A stretch of 64,000 nt of DNA from Crotophaga sulcirostris (taxonomy: Eukaryota; Chordata; Aves; Cuculiformes; Crotophagidae), in contig VYZB01000144.1 in NCBI GenBank assembly GCA_013397455.1, positions 504,772 to 568,771 of the forward strand. Reading direction: 5' to 3'. Positions within the stretch are counted from its first letter, which is position 1, and the number at the start of each line of letters is the position of its first letter. The position numbers and the translations under genes were made by a program. The notes under the pieces are model-generated. The model saw nothing but the letters and a program-made list of their open reading frames with translations. It was not told the DNA's origin and searched no databases. Positions 39,692-63,495 of the stretch are shown one piece after another.

Positions 39692-41549
39692 GAAGCATTA
39701 AAGGTTTGATGAAGTAGCATTGGTAATTTGGTGAATGAAAAGAATCTTCTGATTTAATCTGTGGCAGAAGTAGGTTTCTCGTTATAATTAAAGACATGAT
39801 CTTTCATCACCAGTATTTATGGGAGCCTTCCTAGAAACAGCAAATGCCCCAAGAAAGTCTGAATGCCCATTTAGAACCATTCTAGTTGGGGTTTTTTTAG
39901 TAATTTGTGTAGATCAAAAATTCGTGAAGAATTAGGAATATCTATATATATTTAATGTTTCTCTCTCCCCTTGCACCCTTCCTTCACATCTCCAAGCAGA
40001 ATCCCAGTTCCCAGTGCAGGAGGAGAGGTGGTGTTTGCTTGGATATTTTGAAACTACCTCCTTATAGAACAGGCTTTAAATTCACCCTGTGGGGAGGGAA
40101 AGGTTTGAAGTGCTCCATAGCATTACAGTGACATTTGCTAGCATATTCCAAGAAACTCGTCACCAGTCTTATTGAAATATTTTTTCTCGGTGGGATTCGC
40201 ACTGTTCATTTCCTTAGTTCTTCAGTAACTTGTACTCTTTGGTAATAGCAAGTTGGTGATCAGTTAGGTAGAATTCCTGTCTCCACTGAAATCAATAAAT
40301 AAACTCCCACAGACTTCAGTGGAACAAACAGCTTGACAGTCCTAATATTTTATCCTCTACTCTGCTTCTTTAAATACTTCCGATTTCCTTGCTTGAAATG
40401 GGCCATCTTTTTTACTAGGGCTACAAAAAATGTATTGCTTTCTGTTTCCAAAATGGAAGTATCTTTTCCTATTGCCAAGGAATATATCTTTGTACTTATC
40501 CATACATTTCTGAAAGAATGGCATCTGTCATTAAGACCCAGAATGATCAAATGAGTTAGGACAGGTTTCATACTGACAAGAGCCTTGCAGGTTCAGGACC
40601 AGGCCTACAGCTTTTAATGAAACTTCAGATATACAAAAATTGAAGTTATACCATGGACTGAAATATGATGACTTGCTCATAGCAATTGAAACACAATATG
40701 CTTACCCGTAGCAAAAAGTCCTTCTACCTCCTAAGAATCTGTTTTAACAAAGAAATTATTTCTGAAAGCTGGGACTGAGAAGAATGGGAAAAGTTTTCAA
40801 GATGAAAATGCTGAAAGCACTGAGTGGGCCGATGGGAACTACTAGACGTGAGGGGTTCCCAAGGCTTATCATCACTCAGAGTGTTATTCCCGGTATCATT
40901 TAATCCCATTCAAAGTTAGAGGCAGGTTGGCAGAGTTACAGTGATAATATAAAAAAAAAATAGTAAGATCTTAAAAATGTTGTGGATGTCCCAAATTTGT
41001 GTTACGGCTAACAAAAAAGCTGCACCTCATTAGAGAGCCTACACAGCATGCTGGCATGGCTGTCTTAGCCACAGGAAAAGGCATAACCTAAACCCACATA
41101 TAAAGAGACACAGGATAATTTGGTCACAAGACACAAAACTGCAGCAAGTCCACTTCATTCATTTCTCTTCTGACAGAGCTGCTTCTTTGCATTGTATGTG
41201 CAGATGTACAGACATCTCTCAGTCCCAGATAGAAAAGGGAAGCTTTAGCAAGAACAGTCGCTTGGCTGTGTGACATATAAAGGTCTACTGTACATCAGCC
41301 AGCAGAACTATAGGTTAGCAAAGCAGATACCTCTGGAAGATCTGCAGTGCCTGTCTGGACTGCGTCTACTCTCTGGTCAGTATATCTGAGAGAGCAGAAT
41401 CTCATCTTGGAAGAGAAGTAGGAAGGGAAATAAAAAGAGAAATGGGAAAAGTAAAGTTTGAAAAGAAACCCGAGAAGGAGCCTCACTGGATTGAGGAGCT
41501 TTGTGGCTAGTTATGCATTGACTTCAATGGGTGTAAGTCCGTGCTTCAA

Positions 41550-42345
41550 GAATCACAGATCTATGGAGGTTGAAAGGGGCCACCAAAGGTCTCCAGTCTG
41601 ACCTGAATCAAGCAGATTCCATTGGAGCAGGTTGCTCAGCACCTTGCCCAGGCTGGGTTTAGACACCTTCAAGGATGGAGACTCCACAGCTTCTCTGGGT
41701 GCCTGTTCCAATGTCCAGCGATGCCCATAGTGAATCATTTTTTTTCATACTGATTAGGAATTTGATGTTGCAACTTGATTTCCTTGTTGTACGCCACTGT
41801 AAGATGCCCTCAAGTTTTCTCTTCCTAAGGGTGAAAAAAACACAGTTCTTTTAGCCTCTCATCATGTGTCCTGTGCTCCAGTCCCCTGACCATCTTGATG
41901 ACCCTGCATTGGACTCACTTCAGTGTGTCCATGTCTGCCTTGTACTAGGAACCCCAAACAGGACACAGTCCTCCAGACATGGTCTCACGAACACAGCCCC
42001 AGCCTGCTAGCTACACTCTTGCTAATGCAGCCCAGCATTTGATTGATCAGGGATGTACTGCTGATATATTCATTTACTCACGTTGGAGTTGTGCATTGGG
42101 GCCCTCAGGACGTTCTCTGCAAAGCCAGTTTGTATGTATAAACTTTCTGCCCAGTTTGTCCTGTTGCGTAGACTTATTCCATACCAAACATGGGACTTTT
42201 CGTTTGACTTTGATGCACTCCCTGAAGTTTTTCTCAGCTCGTTTCTCCAACCTGTCTAGGTGACTCCAAATAGCAGCCTTGTCCTAAAGTGTAATGATTG
42301 TTGCCCCCAGACTAGCGTTATGTGCAGACTTGCAGAGAGTGCAAA
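41550..42345 (-). repeat. CR1 LINE 3' part, antisense, diverged
   Basis: Read on the - strand this is a decayed CR1. Its 3' end lies at the left (AATCACAGATCTATGGAGGT, reverse of the terminal block), followed by the reverse of the ORF2 C-terminus. Further right are the reverse of the 'gtgaggccacacctggag'-type region (around 41975-41990, GGTCTCACGAAC) and more upstream ORF2 sequence to about 42345. Numerous stops and indels make it an old copy. The right limit is approximate. Confidence 0.78.
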
Positions 42346-43441
42346 GGAACTATGTGCCAAAGTTCTCCTCTGGGATGGGTCTTCTTGTCACTGACAGGTC
42401 TTTACATCTTGTGAGCAGGGTGCGAGGAGTTGCAAGCACAAGTAGCTTCATAATATGAGCTTGTGGTGAGAAATATCTCTCAAGGTCACTGCAGGTAGTC
42501 CTCTGCTTCAAGATGAAGTCAGTATTACACCACTTGATCATGAGTCCATCATTGGATAGAGCAAAGGAGGACAATTTCTTAAATCTTACTCTTTGGACTT
42601 TGTTTCAGGATGTGTCAGACTTAAGTATACAGACTGGGGTGGGGCGGAGGGGTGTAAATTGTATATCATATGTCTGGGACAGATCAGCCATGTGAGACAG
42701 TCTTAAACCACTGAAGTAGATTTCACAATCTCAGTAAAGGAGAGGAGTTTGTTTTCCTTTAGCCGACCTTCTCTCTGTCAGATGACTTCCAGTCTGATGT
42801 CACACCTGTGTGATTTGCATAACATGTCCAGACTATTCATTTTAGAGTTATTAGCTTCATTTTTGCTACCTGTTCTTTTTTTCATCAAGCTTTTAACTCT
42901 TGGGATGTTGCTAGAACTGCCAAATTGTTCCCCTATTGTACATTCACAGTGATATTTCTTAGTGTTTTCTGTCCCTGCATGGAAGATTGTGGGAGCCCAA
43001 TAGCAATTCCCAAATCCCTAAAAAGTGATTAGAGGTTATTGTTCTGTAAGTGCTTAACAGGGAGATTAGGACAGGCCACCAGGTGTTTATGCAATAACTC
43101 TTGGTAGCATGGAAATTCAGCTCTAGCTATTACATGGTGTAAAGAGGGTAAATGCCTGCCCTCAGAGAGATCAGCAGTTATTCTGATGCTTGTATTATAT
43201 CCCATTTTCTCTAGCAGGTTGTGCAGTTCTATTATTTGTGAAGTTTTCATTCCCTGATAGGGGTTTATCTGTGTTTGTAGTAGCAGGATTGATCTGTAAC
43301 CACAAAATCAGTTTCTGTTAAAGGTATTTTTCTTGCACCATCAGTAGCTGCAAAGACACGTTTTTAGTCCACCCCTTTGTGTCTAACATGACATATTTGT
43401 GTACAGCAACAATGAAAGAGGGCTGCGCTTCACATTGCAAG

Positions 43442-43510
43442 TTTGAAATAAGTGATAGTGAAATAGGTTAGGAGTAGAGCAAATGCTCTTCTGTAGTGAA
43501 TCGTATCATT
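43442..43510 (+). repeat. Intronic duplicated segment, copy A
   Basis: A 69-nt stretch (TTTGAAATAAGTGATAGTGA ... TCGTATCATT) that recurs about 0.8 kb downstream at 44254-44320. Aligned by eye there are 6 mismatches in 67 positions plus a 2-nt gap. Copy A ends 28 nt before the 24-nt KH1 microexon at 43539, so it overlaps the region where the branch point should lie. Confidence 0.9.
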
Positions 43511-43538
43511 CATAGTGTCTTTTTTTTTTCTGTTTCAG

Positions 43539-43562
43539 GAGGTTGGAAGCATCATTGGAAAG
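43539..43562 (+). CDS. PCBP3: PCBP3 KH1 microexon (24 nt)
   Basis: Eight codons, EVGSIIGK (residues 27-34 of the product), phase 0 on both sides. They provide the first half of the KH1 nucleic-acid-binding GXXG loop; the final GK joins KG of the next exon to make GKKG. The acceptor is strong (T10 tract then TTTCAG). The donor, AAG|GTCAGG, is weaker than usual at +3 and +4. The short exon is conserved in PCBP paralogues as I recall them. The next intron is only 98 nt, which may help the exon be recognised as part of a pair. Confidence 0.95.
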
Positions 43563-43660
43563 GTCAGGAAATTACTTTCTCTCTTTGTTTTCATGTCAAA
43601 ATATTGTATATCAGTTCACTTCATCAGCCCAGGCTAACTTTTTTTCTTTTTCTTTAACAG

Positions 43661-43693
43661 AAAGGTGAGACAGTTAAGAAGATGAGAGAGGAG
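43661..43693 (+). CDS. PCBP3: PCBP3 KH1 exon (33 nt), GXXG loop second half
   Basis: Eleven codons, KGETVKKMREE (residues 35-45), phase 0. The first two residues complete the GKKG loop and the rest is the following helix. The acceptor is TTTAACAG after a long T-rich tract; the donor is GAG|GTAAGA, close to consensus. The T in KGETVKK distinguishes PCBP3 from PCBP2 (KGESVKK). The exon starts AAAGGTGAGA, which itself looks like a strong 5' splice site four bases into the exon. Confidence 0.95.
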
Positions 43694-56328
<12,635 letters not shown>

Positions 56329-56403
56329 TCCCCACCCAAAGGTGCCACCATCCCCTACCGTCCCAAACCTGCCTCTGCACCTATCATTTTTGCAGGTGGC
56401 CAG
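56329..56403 (+). CDS. PCBP3: PCBP3 proline-rich linker exon (75 nt)
   Basis: Twenty-five codons (residues 172-196), phase 0: SPPKGATIPYRPKPASAPII then FAGGQ. This is the proline-rich segment after KH2 in the long linker to KH3, with the GATIPYRPKP form of PCBP3. The donor is CAG|GTAAGA. Reading through the donor would stay open for some 70 codons, but that part is not conserved-looking. Confidence 0.95.
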
Positions 56404-59400
56404 GTAAGAGCAGACACCATTTTGGCTTCAGCTGGAAACCACACCGTCTTGGCCCAACCTCAGCCAGCGCCTGTTAGTTTTCAACTTTCACTCTTTTTTG
56501 CCTGGTATAGTATTGATGTGCCTCGTCTGCTGTGTGTGCTTACGGTTTGCAGGGAAGGAGAACACTGCATTGCAAACTTGACACAAAATTGCGGTGACTG
56601 GTATTTTGCCAAGATTTAAAATTAACTTCTGTAATTAAGAAAAGTTTGCCTTTCTGCGAATTGAGAGGTCTCCAAACCAGACACTCCTGAGTGGGACAAA
56701 ATTACTTATTGTACACATTATTTATTTCACTCTTTACTTGCAGCTTCACTGGCAGTATAAACAATTTTGCCAATTTTCAGAGATCATCAAACAGCAGGAT
56801 AGCTCTACCCATGAAAGGCATAATCTTTCTCTCTTAGCTTTCATATTCTTTCAGGACCAAATAGTGTGTTTTGCAGCGAAAAGTAACACAAATATAATTT
56901 CTGCTGCTTATAGTCCCTCAGGACCAAGTAGTAATGGGGTTCTGAGGTTACAAGAAATGCACACATGCAAGTGCAGACCTTCCTAACCATAGCGTGCACA
57001 AACCTATGGATAATACAGACCTTTCCTCATTCTTTTTTTATGTAGTAGAGTTCTGATGATTTCCCCTTCATCTTAAACTATATCAGTCAGGGTTCTCACC
57101 TGCCTTTATAATCCTGTGTGCAATGTGTCACTTCCTTGTGTTTTGATAATGCACTGCAATAGGTCTGCAACTTGCCACTGAGACCTGGCAGGAATTTGCT
57201 CTGCCATCATCCACTGAAGGGGGAATGCAGTGTTAGTAACTGATGAGCCATCAATGAACGCAGTTGATATGTACCCTACAAACACCACTGGAGGCCCACA
57301 AGGGGACCCAAAAGGTCGCTTTTTAAGTTTACTCAGTGGTAAAAGCCACTCATCCGCATGGTAGAACATCTGCAGGCAGGTCCCTTGCTGTGTTGTGTGG
57401 GCTGTGGGCAGCTGTGCAAGCAATTCAGAGGTCATATGATAAGCTGGACACAGGGTTCCTGGTGGGACAGAGGGCAGCATAAGGGGCTGCTGGTATTGTT
57501 GGTGGTATGATGACCCACTCCACCACGTTCTGCCAGTTTGTAGGGAAGCTCCTGCACATCTCAAGTGTATGCCAAAGCACCATTGCTTCTGACAGGCTCT
57601 TGTAATGAGCTTTCACTGAATTTTTGTCTCAGAGTTTTACCTTCTATTCTGTTGTGATATATATCCAGATTTTCATAATCTGGATGAAGTAGCTTTCAGT
57701 TCTTGGTATTCAAGCCCACTGCTCTTACTTGTCTTCAGAATAAGAAATCTTCCTTAGTGACTCAAGTTGAATTGAAATTTAAAATAATTTGCCAGAAATT
57801 GCTCTATGAGTGAAAGTTCAGAATTATTTTCGGCATATATAGGTTTACACTGCAGTGTTTTCCTTCAAGAAATTTGTGCATATGTATGCAGCAGCCCATG
57901 TTACCAGTTTTATAATTGCCACTACCTTCAAAGACTGTATCTTTATGTGATTACTCAAAAGTGTTGAAACTGTTTTCTAGAGTGCTCTGAGCAGTTTGTA
58001 TAAATAATTGAAAATGTGCTATTTTAAAGTCTAATAGCTCTTGTCATTTTCAGTTTTATCAGTTAAAAAAGTATTCCTATATTTCTAACAAAACTTGTTA
58101 AGCAACACTTTCTCTGTGCTTTGAATTTCTGTGTGCTCTGACTAAGCAGGCTTTTTAAGAAGATACTTAAGATTTGTTTGGGCATCAGTATAGAAAGACA
58201 CTTTAACCAGGTTTCATAAGTGGAAATTAATACTGAAAATAATTTTTTGTAGCAGTGTTAATTCCATCCAACCTTTTTGACTACGCTATCGGAAGTTATT
58301 CTTCCATTCTAAATTACATCATGGCTATCTTGAAAGGTTTTGGTTTCTTTAATACTTGCATATCAAGCAACACTAGTTAAATCGAATTTCTAGTTTTCCT
58401 TAACAAGTTTGGGTACTTCTGCTTTAAGTATTGCTTTTAAATCTCTTGTGCTTCTTCAATACTGTATTACATGACAGAATTAAAAGGAAGTTGAACACTG
58501 TCCTACCCTGCTCTGACCCTTACCAATATTTACTGTATGCAGTGATTAAAAAAAAAATAAATTCAGCACAACTGCATGATGGATACAAATTGGAAATTTC
58601 TACCCACTGCGCCACATTGCTGTTTAGATGGTTACTCACAAGGTACAGCCTTGCTTTATGTCTCGTAGCAGTTTTATGCTTTAAATTGAGAAAGATTTGT
58701 AGACCAGATCATTCCTGCTGTTACTAATGTCAGTACTTCAATAGGAAAGTTGCCCTTAACTTTAATGGAAGCAGATGCATAGCTCGTGTCCTTAGTAAAA
58801 TGTTGCAATACAAATGTCTCAGTAGCCTGTAGCAGGATTGTATTTACTATGCCTCAGCCACAGAAGGGCCCCGTTCTGTCTGCCAAGAAGTAAAGCCGTC
58901 AAAAATAGTTTTTCTGAACCTAAACCAATCAAATGACCTTTTGAGAGCCTAGGAAATTAAGAGATTTTTTTTTTCCCTTGGGAAAGAAAATTTAAGACCC
59001 ACCTTTGTCCATGCTACTTTGATGATTTTCATCAATGACCAAATAAAAGATAGGCTAAGCTCTGGATGTTCATTATTTTTGTTATTTCTCCAGTTTGTTT
59101 GCTTCCCCCTATGTATAGATGGAAGTATGAGGGAGTGGGGTGATGAGGAAAGGAGTGACTTCTATTAGGGTCGCTGGTGATTTTTTTTGTCATGGTTTCT
59201 TGCTGGTTTGCAGACCACTGCTTGGGAAGCACCTATGTAAACAACGTTCTCTCAACTGGATTTGAAGTAAGGCCAAGATCAGAGAGGACACTTGTGATCT
59301 AGCACAGAAGCTCAGATTCCAAAGCATGGTTTCCAAACCTGCTATTTGCTCAAATATCCAGGCTCCCACCCAGCACTGTTTCCAGCCATAACATTCCTGA

Positions 59401-61025
59401 GGCTGCTCCTGTGCTTGGCTATGCATGGAGCCCCCACTCAACAAAGCAGCACAATGTTTGCTTAAGGTTGTCCTCACTGGCTAAAACACTTAAACACGTG
59501 CTTTTCTCGCTTTGATACACCCCTGCTTAAAACCCACTGATGGCAGTGATCCTGTTTAGGTGAACTGAGATCATTTCTTGCTATTTATAAAGCATTTGTA
59601 ATGGCCATCCCTTGTAGATGCACGTGAGTATGTTTGCTCATGAGCCTCCCATTGAGCCCAGTCACACACACTTCTGCCTGAAAACTGCCCATGTGTACAA
59701 TGTTTGCTGGATTGCAGCCTTGCTTTATAACTAATTTAAAAACTAAATGAAATGTTTCTTCTCCAGAAGGGAAATTTTGCTACAAAAACATGCATTAAGC
59801 AGTTGGTGCATTAAAGGTTTTAATATCCTAACTCCATTAAATAAATTGTTTTATCATTTGGAGAGGATTCATTACTTTCTAAGAGGCCTTTTGTCAAATA
59901 AGTGTTTTGCAAACTAAGCTAATCAGCTCTGTTCCTCTTTATAATTCTTTCACTGCAAATATTTTTACTTTATAATTTGTCCTTCTGCTTTCCTGCCTTT
60001 CTAAGCACAAGCACATTAAAATTTTTCTGACATACTGTTGCATTCAGAAAAGCCCTACAGAATACAATAGAGAATTCTAAAATCTCTGTAGATTTTTCTT
60101 TGTAGGCCATTCCAGAGAGTTGAACAGAGCCAACAGGGGAAACAAAGGGCCATACTGACTAGTGCCAGGCATGCCACCATATCCCTCCTCACTCATGTGC
60201 TTTTTTTGCCACCCCCACCCCACCCGGGTTCTGCCAGGAGTGATGCGAGAAACTGTACCCCTTGCACTACCCTTGTGGTGCAGAGGCTGGATATTGAGAG
60301 GGGATATTTGGCTCTTTGTGGAAGATAAGACCGCCAACCTGGGGATGTCTCCATCATACTCCTATCTCCAAGCTGACATGCTGGCCCCGTGCCCAGGCAC
60401 TGCAGGACCGGCTGCCATCCTGTACACATGTGCGTGTATCTGCTGGCGTGGCGGCCTGGGGTGTGAGCCCCATTGGTGTGCACCAGGGTGCAGGTTTGCT
60501 GGCATTTAACATCTGTTGCTGTCAGTAGCAGGATGAAGTGACTCAGAGGTGCACACAGCAGTCAGGGGTTGGATGTCAGGGCAGGACATCCCCCAGGCAG
60601 GTCTGCCCCATCTGTGCTGCCCTGGCATCAGCATCTCCCCACGTGCATCAGTGGCACTGGGTGGATGAGGCAGCAGGGAGCGGAAGGGTAACCCCCCTCC
60701 ATGCTCCTCTACTGCCAAGGTGTCCCCAGCTTTGCTCCCAGCAGATGCACTGGGCTGAAGAGGGGTCCTGAGCACCAGGGTCACCAGAGCTGGGGCAAGT
60801 GGCAGTTGGCATCTCCTGCTTGGAAGGGGTGTTTAGGCAGCCTGAGTAAGATCTTTCTGTCTCATGCAATATCAAGCAGCACAAGACATTTAAACATTGC
60901 TCAGCATTGGAAGCCATGCAGATGGCATTCACCTGGGGAACCAGGAGGAGATTTTCTGATGAAAACAGGAACCCTGCTTGTCCCACCTAACTGACCCGTG
61001 TCTTAACTGTGCTTGTTGTTTTCAG
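56404..61025 (+). other. PCBP3: PCBP3 intron (4.6 kb)
   Basis: Contains an unassigned antisense open stretch (57106-57616), a 9-bp perfect inverted repeat (57663-57685), and a GC-richer part at about 60150-60850 that includes a C-rich run at 60208-60227. No PCBP3 exon was recognised. The intron ends CTTGTTGTTTTCAG. Confidence 0.8.
57106..57616 (-). other. Unassigned antisense open frames, possible frameshifted coding remnant
   Basis: On the - strand a 152-codon open frame (57106-57564) overlaps a second frame (57425-57616, 63 codons). The upstream frame (KAHYKSLSEAMVLWHTLEMC) and the downstream frame (LLAQLPTAHTTQQGTC then FYHADEWLLPLSKLKKRPFG) both have protein-like composition, as if one coding sequence were broken by a frameshift near 57430-57560. 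I do not recognise the family; a decayed retroelement or processed pseudogene is possible, and so is chance. No start, promoter or splice sites support a live gene. Confidence 0.25.
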
Positions 61026-61067
61026 GCGTTCACGATTCAGGGGCAGTATGCCATCCCTCATCCAGAC
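61026..61067 (+). CDS. PCBP3: PCBP3 linker exon (42 nt)
   Basis: Fourteen codons, AFTIQGQYAIPHPD (residues 197-210), phase 0, with acceptor TTTTCAG and donor GAC|GTGAGT. It follows the AGGQ exon directly, without the longer insert seen in PCBP2, which supports PCBP3. Mammalian PCBP3 has AYTIQ at the start; F here is a conservative change. Confidence 0.95.
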
Positions 61068-61566
61068 GTGAGTCCTGCTCGTGTAAATTACTCCCTTTTT
61101 CTTTCTCTCCCTCTTATTTGTTCTGGGCAACATGTGCTTTCTACAGTTAGCAGTAAAGACTCAGCCGAAGGACACCTTTCCTGAAAAACACGCTGTAGAG
61201 CCAAGTGTTAGCTCAGCTGTAACTCTTACCTTTTGTAATAATTGCTAGAAAGTACAATGGCCCAGGAACAAATGACAGTTATCTTGGTCTTTTTTTGCAT
61301 GTGATATATTTGAGTTCTTTTAATATGTAATTCTACAGTAATTAGTTTATATTAACAATAGCCATTACATGTAATAACAGTAGAGATGTCATTTATAACC
61401 AGTTTGCCTTTTTTTTTCTCTATGGTAGATTAGAATGAATTATTAAACCTTTTTTTTTTCCAATACAATTTTAATTAATCCAGTTTTAGAACATGTAAGA
61501 TGGTTTCTCTGCTCTGAAATAATTCCATTTGATTGGTTAGTTCTAATTTCCCATCCTGCCCTGCAG
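61068..61566 (+). other. PCBP3: PCBP3 intron (499 nt)
   Basis: A short AT-rich intron with T runs near 61410 and 61450. It ends CCCATCCTGCCCTGCAG. There is no CAGCAG tandem acceptor, so the optional extra Q seen before LTKLHQ in some mammalian isoforms would not be produced here. Confidence 0.85.
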
Positions 61567-61642
61567 TTGACCAAGCTTCACCAGTTGGCTATGCAGCATC
61601 CCCCCTTTACTCCCCTTGGGCAGACCACCCCTGGTTTCCCTG
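61567..61642 (+). CDS. PCBP3: PCBP3 linker exon (76 nt)
   Basis: Twenty-five codons plus one base (residues 211-235 and the first base of Gly236): LTKLHQLAMQHPPFTPLGQT then TPGFP. This is the glutamine/proline-rich linker before KH3. The acceptor is CTGCAG and the donor CCTG|GTACGT, giving the only phase-1 junction in the visible gene. HPPFTPLGQTTPGFP differs in several residues from the mammalian form I recall (QTPFPPLGQTNPAFP). Confidence 0.95.
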
Positions 61643-63442
61643 GTACGTACCCATGACCCCCTGAGGATGTCCTTCTTCTTAACAGCTTTGTTTCCCGTGG
61701 TCATTACATCATTTTAGTAATAAATGTGGTCAATGACCAGCAATCCTTCTGTTTTTACACATTAATCGCTTTTCTTCCCCTCCTCCCTCTGTGCCTCTGT
61801 TACAGTTCCTTTCATCATTACTAAAATATGCTTTGTTTGTTACTCTTATTTCATCAAACCCGCTTCATTTGTGCCATTGGCTAAAAGCCCTGCGTTTCTT
61901 TTGTTCAATCCTTGTAAAGTTATTGTGGACCATACAGTATGTACCAGTTGGTCCCGAGTGAAGTACTTGGCGTACATCTTGTCAGATTTCCAGTTTGATA
62001 GCACGGTTCAGAATGAAAAATATTTTCATAGAAAAACAGTGTGTAATCACGATGCAGAAATACTGATTAAAGAAATTATGGCACACTGAAATTCAAATTC
62101 CTCGTTGACCCAAGTGTCTTAAGAGCATCTGTAATCATCACTGTTGTGACAAGTGCCTCTCTTCCTACAGCTATGCAGATATAGCTACAAAATGCAATGG
62201 ATATATAGTTAAATACAGATATATAGTTAAATACAGACTGCAAATTTGATCCGTACTTATTAAAGCTGAATTCTTGATTCAAGTCAATTAACACTGCAAT
62301 AAATTGTTTTCACTGTACTTCAGTACATACATGCTTGGCATCTGAAAACATTACAGAACAGAAGTACATATGTACTGGTACATGCTTTGTATGGCAGATA
62401 ACGTTTTATCACTTACATCAAATTCTGTGAGCACCTCGATTGCTTTATATTCAGTGTAAAATAAGCATTTGCAACTCTTAATTGAATGTAAACATAAGTA
62501 AAATGTAGGTGAGTCACTTTTTTGTAAGACTACTTCTTTTCCATCTTTTCTAGTATTTTTGGCATGGCTTTACAGATAGTAGTAATAAATACGAAAAAAA
62601 GAGAAAAGGAGAGAAATTGCACCCAAAATATGCTTTTTTTTTTCTTAATGATGTATCTGATAAAATATCTACAAGTAATACTAAATTACCTTTCCTACCT
62701 TTATATTTTCCTTATTCTTGTCATTAACATGCTGCTCCTTAATCTTTTCCTGATTTTATTTGTAAGATATAAGTTCCTGCATTGTTACTGTCTGTTAGTG
62801 CAGTAATTCCATTTTTCCTGAGCATTTTCCTTTTGTCCACCCGGTTTACAAACAAATGTATGCAGCTTAGAGTATTTTGTACGTTTCCCTTCAAAAATTA
62901 CCCTTCCCAGCATTTCTTCAGCAACTAATCCCACATATAATTTCCAAAATTTCCTAGGTTAATTTCCTCATCCTTATTTTAATTTATTAATTTTTCTTTT
63001 TCGTATATATGCATTTTGTTCTGCTAATTGTTAGTTTGACTTCCACTTCCATTTTCTGTATTCTAGAACTCCTGGTAGACAGGTCATATTTCAGCCAGCG
63101 TTAATTTCTCAACTGATGTGTTTAGAACAAACTTTGGAGACTATTTTTAGGGGAAACCCTTCATTTTCTAGAAGCTTTTTATGACCCTGTGGAATCTCAT
63201 GTGACGTTTGTTGCTTTGGTGGGTTAAAGGTTAATTAAAAGAAGACTGATTTAAAGTTAGCCCAACCCTCTGAGTTTTGCATCTCTTGCTTTTTTTTCTG
63301 TTTCGCTAGCAGTTCTCTGTTTTCCGTTGCTCCTCTCTTTTTTCCTTCTTTCTGTCTGTTTCCTTCTTTAAAATACCATTTCTTGTGTCTTGCCCTTCGT
63401 ACAAACAACTGGCGTAACATTTTGCCTCTGTCCCTTGAATAG
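61643..63442 (+). other. PCBP3: PCBP3 intron (1.8 kb), no alternative exon recognised
   Basis: AT-rich. It contains a perfect tandem pair of an 18-mer at 62201-62236. Some mammalian PCBP3 transcripts carry an extra in-frame segment (beginning EKLPLHSSEEAQ) at this junction. I looked for a phase-compatible exon encoding anything similar and did not see one. The intron ends in a T/C-rich region and TTGAATAG. Confidence 0.75.
62201..62236. repeat. Tandem pair of an 18-mer
   Basis: ATATATAGTTAAATACAG occurs twice, perfectly and head to tail, within the intron before the KH3 exons. Confidence 0.95.
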
Positions 63443-63495
63443 GACTGGATGCCACTACTCCAACCAGTTCCCATGAACTTACTATTCCCAATGAT
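63443..63495 (+). CDS. PCBP3: PCBP3 exon leading into KH3 (53 nt)
   Basis: Two bases complete Gly236, then 17 codons follow, LDATTPTSSHELTIPND (residues 237-253), with acceptor GAATAG and donor GAT|GTAAGT. HELTIPND is the first strand of KH3. The exon with the KH3 GXXG loop should follow to the right of the window. Mammals have LDASPPASTHELTIPND, so the linker has diverged while the KH3 start has not. Confidence 0.95.

Larger units (their letters stand above)
28357..43538 (+). other. PCBP3: PCBP3 intron (15.2 kb) with CR1 copies
   Basis: No further exon of PCBP3 was recognised here. It contains CR1 copies at about 29920-30531, 35820-36742 and 41550-42345, a TA microsatellite with an assembly gap at 39681-39685, and short GT and TA runs (38707-38720 and about 29166-29181). 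The segment at about 32330-32450 weakly resembles a very old CR1 3' region. The rest is AT-rich unique-looking sequence. The intron ends in a T-rich tract and TTTCAG at 43538. Confidence 0.85.
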
